A stretch of 64,000 bases of DNA from Neckera pumila (Eukaryota > Streptophyta > Bryopsida > Hypnales > Neckeraceae). How positions within the stretch are numbered: position 1 is the first letter of the stretch; the number at the start of each line of letters is the position of its first letter. The position numbers were made by a program, and so were the translations under genes. Below, piece after piece: positions 20,705 to 31,095 of the stretch. Location of the stretch: assembly GCA_963969595.1 (NCBI GenBank), contig OZ018418.1, positions 3,601,001 to 3,665,000 of the forward strand. The letters run 5' to 3'. The notes under the pieces were generated by a model. The model had not been told where the DNA came from. It did no database searches and saw nothing but the letters and a program-made list of their open reading frames with translations.

Positions 20705-22567
20705 TTACTTGGCCACTCGAGATTTCTTAGAACTCCCGGCTCCTTGCTTGGCTGTCGGCTTACCAGAACTCTTCGCTGGCATCATTTTGGCGGCTCGAGG
20801 CGGATTCTGACGGGTTGCAAGAGACGTCTCGTCCTCCTTTGTATCTTCCTCAGATTCTGAGCCCGACTCAAACTCTCCAGACTCGGAATCTTCAATCTGT
20901 TGCTTCATCGGCTTCTTGCTTTTTGGTTTCCGCTTCTCCGACTTCCGGAGTTTCAGCTGCCTCTCAGGTTCCACCATCTCAAGTTCTTCATCCGGATCCG
21001 AGATTTTGGCCTCCACTATTTCCATCCTCTTGTTCAGCCAGGTCTCGGGCTTGGGTTCCAGTTTTGTCTCTAGAGCCGGATCACCTAAGTCAATCAATTG
21101 TGTACCTTGTGCTGGTGACTGTTCCGACATATGAGGGAATCTCTCCGGGTGTTCTCTTACCGAATTGATCGTCCCCAAATCTTCTAACAGATCTCTCCGG
21201 ATCGGCAACCTTTGCCCAGCCTTTCCGAATCCCGACGGAGATTGTGAGGAAGGGGCAAAAGTATTTACCGTGCCCCACTTTGGGAAATGACTCGGGAGAG
21301 GCATCCTAGGCATTTTAAACAAGGACTTCAAGCCTGGATCTCCTTGTGTTCCGGAAGTTCCGGCTCTATGCTTGCCCGGGGACTCCATGAAGATATCCGG
21401 AAGTAATCCAAAGTCGTCCTTGGCCACATCCAAGTATCCCAGCAACTGCCTCATATCGTCCAAAACAATCTTCATCTTGGCCTCGTAATTGAACAGGACT
21501 TGCAGCACTCTGGATCCGGTAACAATGCCGTCGTTCTCAAGTTTCTTCGTGTAAAGCGCGGACCGGATGATTTGATGTTCCGGTTCTTCTACCAACACCT
21601 TCAAATCCCTGACTAGCTTCAGGGCATCCGTCTCCTTCTTCCGAGCTGAGAGCGACTGCCCCTTCGTCCAGTAGAACTTGTTTTTGTAGTGATCCCGTTC
21701 TGTGTTAAGCAGCTCGATCTGCTTGTCCTTCTCTTGGAGTAGTGCTGGATTGGGTCTCTTCCGGAGTTCGTTGAAGATCTGATCCATCTCAACATTTAAC
21801 TCCCTAGCGACGCCCGTGATCACCTTTGCCATCTTGGCGTGCATCTTCCGGCACTGCACCATCCATCTGGTTCCAGCCTCATAGAAGTCGGATAAATCGG
21901 AAGATTCCGGTGATGGCTGGGTCAGAGACGGATTCGATTCTGGCACGTCCAGACTCGTTCTTCGTGCGTCCGGATTGGTGGTCTTCTGTTGCTTCTTCTT
22001 CTCCAGCGGCTTCGGTTCCGGATCCTCCTCTTCTTCTTCTTCTTCTAGTGCCGCTTCTCCCATCGGCTTCAACTCTTCCATAATTTCGTACTTCAAGATC
22101 TGCATTCCAGTCTCATAGGCAACTTGTTCTTGCGGGGTCATGAAATCAAAATGATGATACATGTGGAACAAGTAAGTGTTGAGCGGACTCTGCTTGGCCT
22201 TGTCGATAGCCACCGCCATCTTCTTGACCTGCTGGTGGATTATAGTCACCCAGTTCACGATCCGGCCTTTGATTGCTCCAAAAATCATATTCGCCACCGT
22301 AACCGTAACCCTGGTTGGCTTTTCCGGATACACGATGGGAATCAGGAAATTCAGTAATCGCCTATGGCGCTCATCGATACAGTCACTAACAGTGAAACCC
22401 TCCTCGTGGTGCAGCGGTTTCTTGAACTTGTCTTCATAAAACTTATCCGTCCGGGTCGCACTTCCGGATCCTGACTGCTTCAATCCGTAAGTTTCCGTCC
22501 ACATCCCTTCCGTCCAAGAGGCCCACCGACCCCTTGGCGTCGGCTTGAATTGGTTTGGCGTCCCCAT
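20705..22567 (-). CDS. LTR-encoded protein, B2 copy (620 codons open)
   Basis: Almost the same protein as the B1 copy; over the open frame I see two residue differences (I-N-S-A versus I-N-S-V, and E-A-E-I versus E-A-K-I). The upstream part, from an ATG at 22750, is in frame here (no extra C) but has the same TGA in H-P-*-I-V-R. B1 and B2 therefore share that break by descent or conversion. The long frame after it stays open in both. Confidence 0.7.
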   Translation of the reverse strand: MGTPNQFKPTPRGRWASWTEGMWTETYGLKQSGSGSATRTDKFYEDKFKKPLHHEEGFTVSDCIDERHRRLLNFLIPIVYPEKPTRVTVTVANMIFGAIKGRIVNWVTIIHQQVKKMAVAIDKAKQSPLNTYLFHMYHHFDFMTPQEQVAYETGMQILKYEIMEELKPMGEAALEEEEEEEDPEPKPLEKKKQQKTTNPDARRTSLDVPESNPSLTQPSPESSDLSDFYEAGTRWMVQCRKMHAKMAKVITGVARELNVEMDQIFNELRKRPNPALLQEKDKQIELLNTERDHYKNKFYWTKGQSLSARKKETDALKLVRDLKVLVEEPEHQIIRSALYTKKLENDGIVTGSRVLQVLFNYEAKMKIVLDDMRQLLGYLDVAKDDFGLLPDIFMESPGKHRAGTSGTQGDPGLKSLFKMPRMPLPSHFPKWGTVNTFAPSSQSPSGFGKAGQRLPIRRDLLEDLGTINSVREHPERFPHMSEQSPAQGTQLIDLGDPALETKLEPKPETWLNKRMEIVEAKISDPDEELEMVEPERQLKLRKSEKRKPKSKKPMKQQIEDSESGEFESGSESEEDTKEDETSLATRQNPPRAAKMMPAKSSGKPTAKQGAGSSKKSRVAK

Positions 22568-24518
22568 AACCAACTCACGAAGAAAATCTTCACTTCTAAC
22601 TATTCAGGGGTGCCGGATGAACATGATACACCCTAGTTTAAAGAGATCTTCCTCTAACTCTAAGCGCTCAGCAAAGTCCGACGGAATGACTGGGTACAGG
22701 AGCTTGACAGAGGGAATAGTCTTCTGCCCTTGCACCAATGATCCCGCCATCTTCTTGACCTACAATCCAATGCAATCAGCACCCTCCTTTCCTTCTCTCC
22801 CTATCTGGCCTAACTCACCACTCTTTCACTCTTCTAAAAGAAACACGCTCCAAAACCTGCAAGCACACACACCTCCTCGAGCGGAAGAAAGAGGGAGAAA
22901 AACAAAAGGCCCATCTGCTTAAGTACCCGGCCAGTGACCGACACCCGTTGGTTCGGCCATTTAATGCGCCGCCATTGCAAACGGATCCCTAGTTTTCATA
23001 GGCTGGACCCCTAGTTCGTAGGTTGCCTGAATTCGGATCCCATTCCGGTTTCCGGATTTCGGCTAAAGTCCGTTTCTTACCTATTCTACAAGTTTTTGCA
23101 AGCCGGAACTTCCTGACTACCTAGTTTCTACTAAATGTTCCGGTTTCCGGCTTCACTACTACAAATTTTTGAAAATATTTACGGAATTGATCCTAAACTA
23201 ATCCGGATTTCTAAATATTGATATTGCGTGTTCCCACAAGGGCAACCCATTGAGATGGAATCGGATAGGGAGTTAGTCTTATCCAATGACAAGGAGACGG
23301 AAGTCACGACAACTCCACTGATCCGGCGTCTAATGCAGACCCGAGCAAGTGTTCGGAACACTCCCACAAAGACGACAGGAGGGACACAAGGCAGTAACAA
23401 TTCAAAGAAGTCATGGAAGAAGTAGTTAGTTAGGATGTTTGGATTTTGGTTTAGTATTTGAATTCTAGTTCCGGAACGGGTTTTCCGCGCTTGGGACCTT
23501 GGTTCCGGATTTATGTTTAGGACAAGCCGGTAGTAGATTTTCTGGGTATTTTGGGGGGTTCTTTGATTGGCTACTCGAATTCTTGGGGTTGCTTTTTGGG
23601 CTTTTAGATGTTGACTTTTTGTAGGTTTTTAAGGGCTCACAAGCTGGTTGTACTGGGATTCCCTCCTGGCAGATTTTCATCTTGTATTCCATTCCTTTCT
23701 TTTAATCTAAGTGCTGTGTGAGCTTCCGGATTTTTGTTTTTGTGTTTAAGTGTGGGTCTGAATGCTTATGACTGTACTAGAGTGTAAGGGAAGACGAGTG
23801 AGGAGGAATCCGGATCTTGGGCAATCGATTCCATTTGAAAGGTACATTTGAGACAATGTCTGATTCTTGATTGAGTGAAAGTGCACAGCGCCTTTAAACT
23901 ACCATAACGGTGATCCGGTTGATTGAGTAGTGGAAGCAAGTCCGGCTGTCAACCTGTGCGGAGGTAAGCGCCCGCCCAGAGGAAGTCGCCACTCTCCCAG
24001 AAGGTCTGTTATCCTCGAAAAGGTCTAGCATTTAACAAACCACCCCCGATAGGTTCCTGAACCTTATGATCTGTTGTTGTAGTGAAGAGTGGATCGAGTC
24101 TTGAGTGACCTGCTTTTCGGATCGGGTGTCTACGAAGTTGTGAGGATCCGGATCTTCTTTCCCTGTTGCAACTCCTTGAAATATTTGTGTGTGTGTGTTT
24201 GTGTTTGTCAAGTTTAGTGAGTGTGAGAACCAGAGTGGTGAAGTCCCTACCCCTCGAAAGATCAAAGCGGACCCTCTGAGGATGAAACAGAGGTGAAAGA
24301 AACCATCTTGATTTGGAAGTGAAAACCGGATTCGGATAGAATTCCGGATAGTGAAAAGTTCCGGAAAGAAGTGAATAGGTGATTGGATTGAGGAGAAAAG
24401 AGAATCCAGAAACTTGGAATGTGCAACATCATCTTGGAATTCCCTAGGACGATAATTCGTGTCATTTTAGCACAATATCGTGGCTAAAGATACTTACGCC
24501 TAGATTGCGTGTACGATA

Positions 24519-26384
24519 GAGTAGTTCAAATACAGAACCTAATCATTGCGTTTGGCACAAACTCACATGCATAACATACATTTAGTATGAGCCAATAGAA
24601 TAGTGTTTCGCCAATACTAAATTGGCAATACTCGGAGTATATTTTCATACAAGCTGGAGCACTAAGTATGTTTTCATAAAGATTACGAGAAACAAAACAG
24701 TACACAAAGTCCGTTTCACTCGACACCATTTTCAGTCTGAATACACATAGTACATTCTAAAAATTACATTCATTGTATAGATACTGTTCATACAATCTTT
24801 AGATACCAATTCTAGGCTCTATAATGTAGTATACATATAGACAAAAAGATTTGTGTATGAAAAGTATCATTATAAAAACAAAATACAATGCAAGACTAGA
24901 AAATGAGAAAAAAGTAAAAAAAAATCTTTTACGTAAGTATGTTTCATTCTTATTGATTTGTTCTAAAATAACCCTCATAAGTGCATTTAATACAATACAT
25001 ATTATTCAACAAATAAATTGTATTTCTATAAGTACCGCAGCTACATTTGGGACATTTGCTGCAAAAGCCAAACATTACAAATTGGTGCAAAAATTACCTT
25101 ATCTTATTATTTGTACGTTGCATACCTAATATGCAGAATGGAGTGAAGCATAGGCCTTAAAAAACAAGAGAAATAAGTTCTTATTGCTAAACATAATGTA
25201 GAATGTACATAAAAAAGTTTAAGTTTTGTATTATGCTATTAGAACTTGAGAGGAATTGAAGTTGACGGGAATACACCTATGTATTGTATGAAGATCAAAA
25301 TTTGTAAGAAATAAGAACTAACTCACCAGAAATTGGACACTTAGACTTTGCCGCATCTGATTGGTCCTGCAAGATCTTCTTCCTCTCTTGGGAAAGACCA
25401 AGAATGGGGGCCCTCTCCACTAAGTCCGGACCAGGCTCTCCCCAGCCAAAACTGCGATGCCACTCAAGATGCGGCATTGCTTTGCAACCCACAGCCATGC
25501 ATTTGTTACTATTGACAAACAAAACTGATGCCTAGAACGGGTGGAACAAATGTCTACAGGAAGAAACATTTATGTCACTATTAACATCATATACATTACT
25601 TTGGGAGATAGGGGACCTCCCAAAATAACAATGTCCTATTTTGTGCCTCAAAAATTGAACTCGAGTGGAAATAAATATAAGTTTAGAGTAACTAAATTCT
25701 TTAGTTTATACCTGCAATTTCCATTAAAATGGGAGTCTTAGGGAATTTGTGTGTGCCGGGCTAATGACTTATCAAAGTGGCAATAGTCATTTCCATATAA
25801 ATACGTTGTATGGTCAACTTTGGACACCAAGTCATGAACTGAACGGTTGGTTGTAAGAGGCTATTTATCGCATCCAGGTGGTCCGAGTTTGATTCCTATT
25901 GAAATCGTATGAGCGGCTATGAGATACACATGACTTGGTGTTGCTGAGTGAACTTTACAGGCAGGAAAATTAAAACAACCAATCGGCCCGCTATCCAAAA
26001 TTGTGACAAGTGGTCTTAGCCACTAACAAATTTTTATAACTTGTACTGTATTTTTAAAAGACATAAATTAGTTACATAATCTGATAATGAAATGATGCCA
26101 ACATACACAATAACACATGTATCATTGAATGAAAAATGTATTAAATAATATAAAAAAGTGCACTTGCTACACAAATGACTACACACAAAATATAGAAATA
26201 CTCCCGAAACAACTCTATAAAATCCAATCACCTTACTCCAATCCACACCACCTACTCTACAACATACAATATAAAATCACATAAAATTGTCTCTACTTAT
26301 GCCAAAACATACGGATTATGGAATACTAACTACCAAACTTAGCTTGAAATACTACAAAGTATCTCTAAAAAATGCGGTGCATGC
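24519..26384. other. Intergenic; one possible isolated exon at 25332-25505 (minus)
   Basis: Mostly AT-rich. On the minus strand, 25505-25332 is open (C-M-A-V-G-C-K-A-M-P-H-L-E-W-H, then W-G-E-P-G-P-D-L), bounded by a plausible AG acceptor (near 25510) and a strong GTGAGT donor (25330). It is moderately GC-rich, unlike its surroundings. I cannot assign it to a family or to a neighbour. Confidence 0.35.
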
Positions 26385-29220
26385 TCAATCGGAATCATAC
26401 AAACACAAACTCCCGTTGATGACATCAACTTGAGCTGCAGGGATTCGAAGGACACATTCCACTATGTCTTTCTTAACCCTAGACCTCCATGTGGTGATGA
26501 GAGCATTTGTGTCCTGCCAAACAGGTTCTTGGGCCTCGTCCACTTTCCAACGCAATCCCTTAACAAAGTTCCAACCATTGTAAAATTCTTGAACATTTCT
26601 CCCTCGTGCCATTGGCTTAAAGTACTGAATCAAAATACAATTTGGATGCTCCGGGTTCGTGAAAGGGGCAGATAAAGCTTTGGCAATCCATACGGGTTTT
26701 GTATCACCATTAGCAGGTTGAAGGGCGACGAAAAATTCTTTCTCAACATCACGACCCACTCGGAAAGATGGCAAGGGACGATCACGACGTTGCCCCACAA
26801 AGACATCATCCTCAGCAAATTCCTCACGAGCTTTGCCATTGTCATCAAATTTGTCCTCCTCGATTGCTTCCAATCGGGTAGAAGGCCAGAAGCCCTCTTT
26901 CAGCAGTTCAAATGGTACAATAGGCTCCAACAAACATGCTTTTACTGCTCGCCAATAGAACACCAAATGCTCAAAGCATCTCCTATACTCTCCAATCCTG
27001 TCTTCATTGCATAATGCCTTCCAATACTTGATGAACCTAGAAATCCCCTTGGAAATGTCATCCATACCCCTCATTGGAAGGTGGGCGACAGGCACGGGCT
27101 CTCCACGAGGCCATAGACTCCGTCCTTCTAAGTCTTCTTTCCACAATTTGATCCCCCCTTCTTCTGGGGGCCAATGACTATCCGTGCAATCGCTCTTGTA
27201 CTTCATGATCAGAACACCCGCTGAGTTCAAATAGAACTTGTATTGTTGTGCTTTGGTGTGGCCAACAAGTGCTTCATCCCCTTCCAAAAGGGAGCCTTCT
27301 ATAAAGGCTTTGAAATCCGGTACCTCCTCGATCAAGTGAGGAATGGTAGGCATAGAATCCACATCCATGAAGGATTTCATGAGGACTGGGATGGTGGGGA
27401 AGCTTTCTTTCTTCAACTGCATGCTCCATCTGCCAAACAAAGCATCGATGTTGTCGTGCGTATGACCGACCAACATGAAACTCACACACTTCTTGGAATA
27501 TCTTCTTTGCAATGAGGAGAGACCAAAATGCAAACACATATCAATTTTTGTTGTCTCCTGTAGCGTTGCCCATTTGAACATTGAGAACCGGAGGAAGGGG
27601 AGTCGCTCCAATCGGGACTTCTGGCGGTGGCCGAAGTGATGAGTTGCACATTTCAGCTCCTTTCAACACCGCTTCAAATAGAGGAGCAGAGCCCGACCTA
27701 ACAAACAACTCCCAAGAGGAGTACTTTGGGGGGGGGGGTTCAAGGTCTCGTAAGAGCTTAGCTAGTGAACCCACTGTGTAGTTGGAGTCGTGCAGGAAGA
27801 TATCTAAACCATAATGTGCAAAATGCACGTCGCCATGCCCGTGAGCAATCATTCCGGTGACCGAGACCGGCAACTTTGTGAGTCCGTCAAGTTGCTTGCT
27901 CTTGTGGGAGAACATAGGAGATGCCGTTTTGGTATGATCCATTTTGTCATGCATGATTGTCAAGCATTCGTGAGGGTATGCAGTTGACCTGTACCGATTT
28001 GCATAATAATTATCTTGATGAGCTTGAGCACATGTATTATGCTTGTCCAGCAGATGGTCCCATTTTTGTCACAATCCAATGGGGGCGGTCCTTCTCTGTG
28101 CTTGAAATCTATCACAATCCGTGCAACAAGCGAAATTATCTCCGGGCTTCTTCACGGAGTACTCAGGAAAATTCAACTTCCTAATTTTGCTAATGCTTAA
28201 GGTGGAGACGTCCTTCAGCCCAAACACTGCATTTGCTGCGTTGACGTCAAGGAGTACATTCTTCCATGTGAAGGTGGCCGGCAGAACCTTGGACACGATC
28301 TTCTCTCCAGAAGGAAGAGTGTGTGTACGATGCGGCATGTGGTCAACCGACTTCTCAAGCAAACAGTTCAATGTCGCAGCGGCCTGCAACGAATGCTTCT
28401 AAGATTTTTGCGTGCCCAAATTTCCATGTGATTGAGCTTGATCACCTCTAGCAGCATATCCCTGAAAATGATGGAAGGTCGTTTCCGAGACACCTGCAAT
28501 ATGCCGCCATGCCGCCATACAGACCTCAATCCCTTCAAGAGTGACCATTCTCTTACCCTGACGGTCACAGTGGACCTGTCGATGCACGTCCAACTTCATG
28601 TGGTAACAGAATTCGAAGGTCGTCTTGTGGTACATACGCTCACGGAAGGTACAAATCTTCTCTCTAGGAAAAGGTTGGACACAGTTGCTTGAACAATATG
28701 TCTTGCTCAACACGGAATTGACAGATTCCTGAGTGAGAAGATTGTTGGCTTTCACACAAATTTGAGGAGGTGGAGCATTCCTGACGACGCTCGTATATGG
28801 TCTTGCAGTAGACAATGACGGCTGCGTCAGTCTAGCCTGGTGACGATTGTACTCATCGCAAACCTTGTTATCACCCAAACGTGCCCCATTCAGAAAGACA
28901 CGAGTAATTGGCCATGTACGAAATGAGTACTTCCAATCTTCAGGAACATCCTCAACCTGTAGCGACTTCAAAATCTGAACTGTGACGAGTGAATCTCCTA
29001 GAGGACCATCGCTACCAACAACGTGATCAAAATTCACGCTGTGACAGATTCCCTCAGCCACAAGCTAACCATTGGCATTGTGCAGAAGAACAATCTTTGT
29101 GCTCCAAAGTCGACGTGGGACACCATCACAGTCAGGTACGACGATGTCTTCAAGCTGCGTATTCTCCACCTCACCTTCATCCAAAGAATACTCCACGACA
29201 GGCCGCCGGAAAGCATCCAT
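26385..29220 (-). pseudogene. DDE transposase-like protein, GHTHD family, decayed
   Basis: The minus-strand protein starts M-D-A-F-R-R-P at 29220 and can be followed to a stop at 26385. Landmarks: a Cys cluster (F-A-C-C-T-D-C-D-R, near 28125), M-H-D-K-M-D-H-T-K (near 27950), H-G-H-G-D, N-V-Q-M-G-N-A-T-G-D-N-K-N (27545) and V-G-H-T-H-D-N-I-D-A-L-F-G-R-W-S (near 27460), then a long C-terminal region. M-D-x-x-K and G-H-T-H-x-x-I-D define a family of uncharacterised transposase-like proteins (I believe catalogued as DUF7869; unverified). Breaks: stops near 29065, 28399, 28069 and in D-N-K-N-*-Y-V-F-A-F (CGA to TGA), plus a frameshift between I-F-Q-E-V and V-S-F-M-L-V-G-H. The expected Asp of 'xxDN' is Gly, so a likely catalytic residue is lost. 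Seven dyad motifs lie just upstream of the start codon. Confidence 0.72.
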
Positions 29221-29300
29221 AATACCTACACACAAAAAAAGTGATGTTCAGTGAAGGAATATGATTCACAATGCAGGCCCCAGGAACTCTCAACAAAATC

Positions 29301-29927
29301 AACTCGAGGCGAGTTAAGCCATTACCTAAATCTAAGCTACTGCAACATTTCTTAATCACCGTGTACAAGAGTATGAGTCCACTATATACTGGACACAGTA
29401 GAGAAGATTATCTAGAGGCGGATCACGTCCGACAGAGCTCATTTAACTTGAGTCAAGTTGAAGACAGCAGCGGCAGAACATAGGACTTACTAAAAAATAT
29501 CCTCAGTCCCGAATCACCCGCACACATCAGACCAATTGGACAGGAGATAGAATTGGTAACAAGTAGACTGAATCTGATTTCACGGACGTGACATCCATCA
29601 CCACTGAACTTGTTGACCTGATCCAATATGTCAACCAATCCCGGCACACAAGCTAGCACAAGTCTTGTAAATTCTAGAGGTATTTAACTTGGCCCGAGTT
29701 AACCCCAACGACAACTAATATGTATCCGAAGAACTGTCACACCATGACTATTAAACTCGTGTCAAGTTAACTCTGGTGAGACATGGACCGTATCTAGATA
29801 GTTGTTATTCCATGATGATATAACTTGGGTCGTGTTGAACCAGTATACTCCACTTAACTCGGTTCGAGTTGAATCTCGTGTTACGATGTGGATATTGCTA
29901 GGCTTATTAGTTAACTCAAATCGAGTT
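29301..29927 (-). promoter_or_regulatory. Cluster of seven dyad motifs upstream of the GHTHD transposase
   Basis: Copies of AACTCG-N3-CGAGTT, exact or with one to three changes, at 29301-29315, 29445-29459, 29686-29700, 29754-29768, 29822-29836, 29856-29870 and 29913-29927. All have a three-base centre. They occupy about 80-710 bases upstream of the transposase ATG (29220). The outer flanks often extend the symmetry (TT...AA). Confidence 0.7.
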
Positions 29928-30937
29928 AAATGTCCATCTCGCATTTCACGGGGCGTCATATTTTATAGTTTGTCAGATTCAATCCCAAGAATTCCGGCGA
30001 CAGTGTCGGACTGTCTCACTTGCTCAGGTTACCGTAAACAACCCAATTGCCTGTAGACGTTGGTGCAAGGTTGATCACAAGTAACAACAGAGAATCCAAA
30101 CCAATCTGAAACATCACAAACATCAAATGCAATGCAGAAAAAGAACATAAAATTCCTACAACCCAGCTACATGATAACTTCATGATTTGTGACATCGAAT
30201 ACTGCAAATGCACAAAAGAGATTGGAAGAAGGATCCATTTCAACACAAGCACAAGGAATGCATTGTGCAGAATTAAATGTGTAATGCAAGACAGGGACAC
30301 CTCCGATTGAGAATACAAGAAGAACTACTGCATACCCAGAATCTCGTGAACCAAAGCAGTGAACAAAACAGACCCCGAATTCGTGAAGTGACACTGCGGC
30401 AACAACTCCTACAAAATCAAAATGCAGATGAGCTAGAGCCCAAGAAACCAAACGGAAAGAGCTCTGAAAGCACGGAAATGAGACATATTGCGAGAAGTAA
30501 AGGAGGTCTGTGAATGTAGGCGGCGACAACAAGAAAGAGATGATGGAACTCTGTCGTCGGCAGCGAAGCGGATTGATGGATAGCTGCGGGACGGTGAAAG
30601 TGAGAACGGTACGTGGGAAGGTAAACGAGAGAATGTACGTGGGATTTTCAAACAGTTGTCTTCAAGGCCAAATAAAAATAGATAGGCACTTTTCACTGCC
30701 ACTGGCAGCTGTAAGCATTCAATGTTGACAACGTAGAATCTTCCAATTCCAGTTTTAGCTAAACAATTATGTCATTCTTTACAGCTTTTCAACTGCACTA
30801 AGAAGATCCCATTTCCCAGGAACTATTGTCAGTAAAAGTTAAATCCATCGGTGGCTACAGAAAAAGTAACGGAAGGAATCCGAGTGTTGTACAACTGTAC
30901 ATGGTCAGGTTAGGTTTTTGAGGTATAGCAAAAACGT
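29928..30937. other. Flank upstream of the transposase, possible 5' exon
   Basis: The minus strand holds an open stretch at 30702-30433 that could be a 5' leader exon, but no domain is visible and the coding case is weak. The rest has no gene. Confidence 0.3.
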
Positions 30938-31095
30938 TCAGGGTTTGGTTAGGGTATAGGGTTCAGTATTAGGGTAGGGTTCAGTATTAGGGTAGGGTTC
31001 AGTATTAGGGTAGGGTTCAGTATTAGGGTAGGGTTCAGTATTAGGGTAGGGTTCAGTATTAGGGTAGGTTTCAGGGTTGGGGTCTTTAGGGTAAG
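30938..31095. repeat. 18-bp minisatellite with telomere-like words
   Basis: Six exact tandem copies of an 18-base unit (GGGTTCAGTATTAGGGTA) fill 30959-31066. Degenerate copies lie on both sides (GGGTTTGGTTAGGG before, TTTCAGGGTTGGGG after). The unit contains TTAGGG and AGGGTT. The reverse-strand frame L-I-L-N-P-T is a by-product of the 18-bp period. Confidence 0.9.

Larger units (their letters stand above)
15955..23238 (-). mobile_element. LTR unit B2 (ORF-bearing solo LTR), inserted in A and interrupted by B1
   Basis: On the plus strand it starts TGTCGTACGCGC at 15955 (its 3' end) and finishes TTCCCACA at 23238 (its 5' TGTGGGAA). The target duplication is GGGGC (15950-15954) and AGGGC (23239-23243), one mismatch; unit C keeps GGGGC at the same codons. 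B1 sits 60 bp inside its 3' end. Without B1 it is about 3.6 kb. The U3, promoter block, ORF, hairpin and U5 end match B1 closely. Confidence 0.85.
14208..23425 (+). pseudogene. LTR-encoded protein of unit A, split by B2
   Basis: The frame starts at M-E-E-S-R-K-P and runs through G-A-P-N-Q-F-E, M-W-T-E-V-Y, D-C-I-D-V-R-Q-R-Q-V-L-E-F-L, Y-P-E-K-P-T-R-L-T, N-T-I-F-G-A-M, Y-L-F-H-L-Y-Y-H, then a charged middle part and a predicted coiled coil (D-Q-I-R-K-L-E-E-E-K-N-Q-L). Next come T-G-S-M-I-L-K-I-L-V-D-Y and E-M-K-K-L-L-G-F. B2 interrupts it at codon G-A-S-L-G (15954); it resumes at 23244 with P-I-E-M-E-S-D-R and ends S-W-K-K-stop at 23425. Breaks: a TGA after F-E-L-T-E, a TAG in L-V-G-*-P-A-D-Q and a frameshift near 15680. 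I do not know this protein; it has no enzyme motif I can see. The order (conserved N-terminal globular part, coiled coil, charged tail) suggests a structural or nucleic-acid-binding protein, which is only a guess. Confidence 0.7.
13720..24518 (+). mobile_element. LTR unit A (ORF-bearing solo LTR), interrupted by B2
   Basis: It begins TGTGGGAGTAC at 13720 and ends ...GCGTGTACGATA at 24518. The 5-bp duplication GAGTA flanks it exactly (13715-13719 and 24519-24523). Without the B2 insertion (15955-23238 plus one target copy) it is about 3.5 kb. Layout: U3 with a conserved block ending CTACTTAAG (14030-14037), a pyrimidine-rich leader, the ORF, about 1.1 kb of 3' sequence, a 6-bp/9-nt hairpin (24273-24293) and the terminal U5 hairpin (24464-24489). 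There is no second LTR, PBS, gag or pol, so it is a single-LTR insertion. Confidence 0.85.

Noticed and set aside
29301..29927. Regularly spaced motifs as a CRISPR array
   Set aside because: The motif is short, the spacing is irregular and the organism is a plant.
30959..31066. True telomere or chromosome end
   Set aside because: The unit is 18 bp, not the 7-bp plant telomere repeat, and unique sequence continues on both sides.
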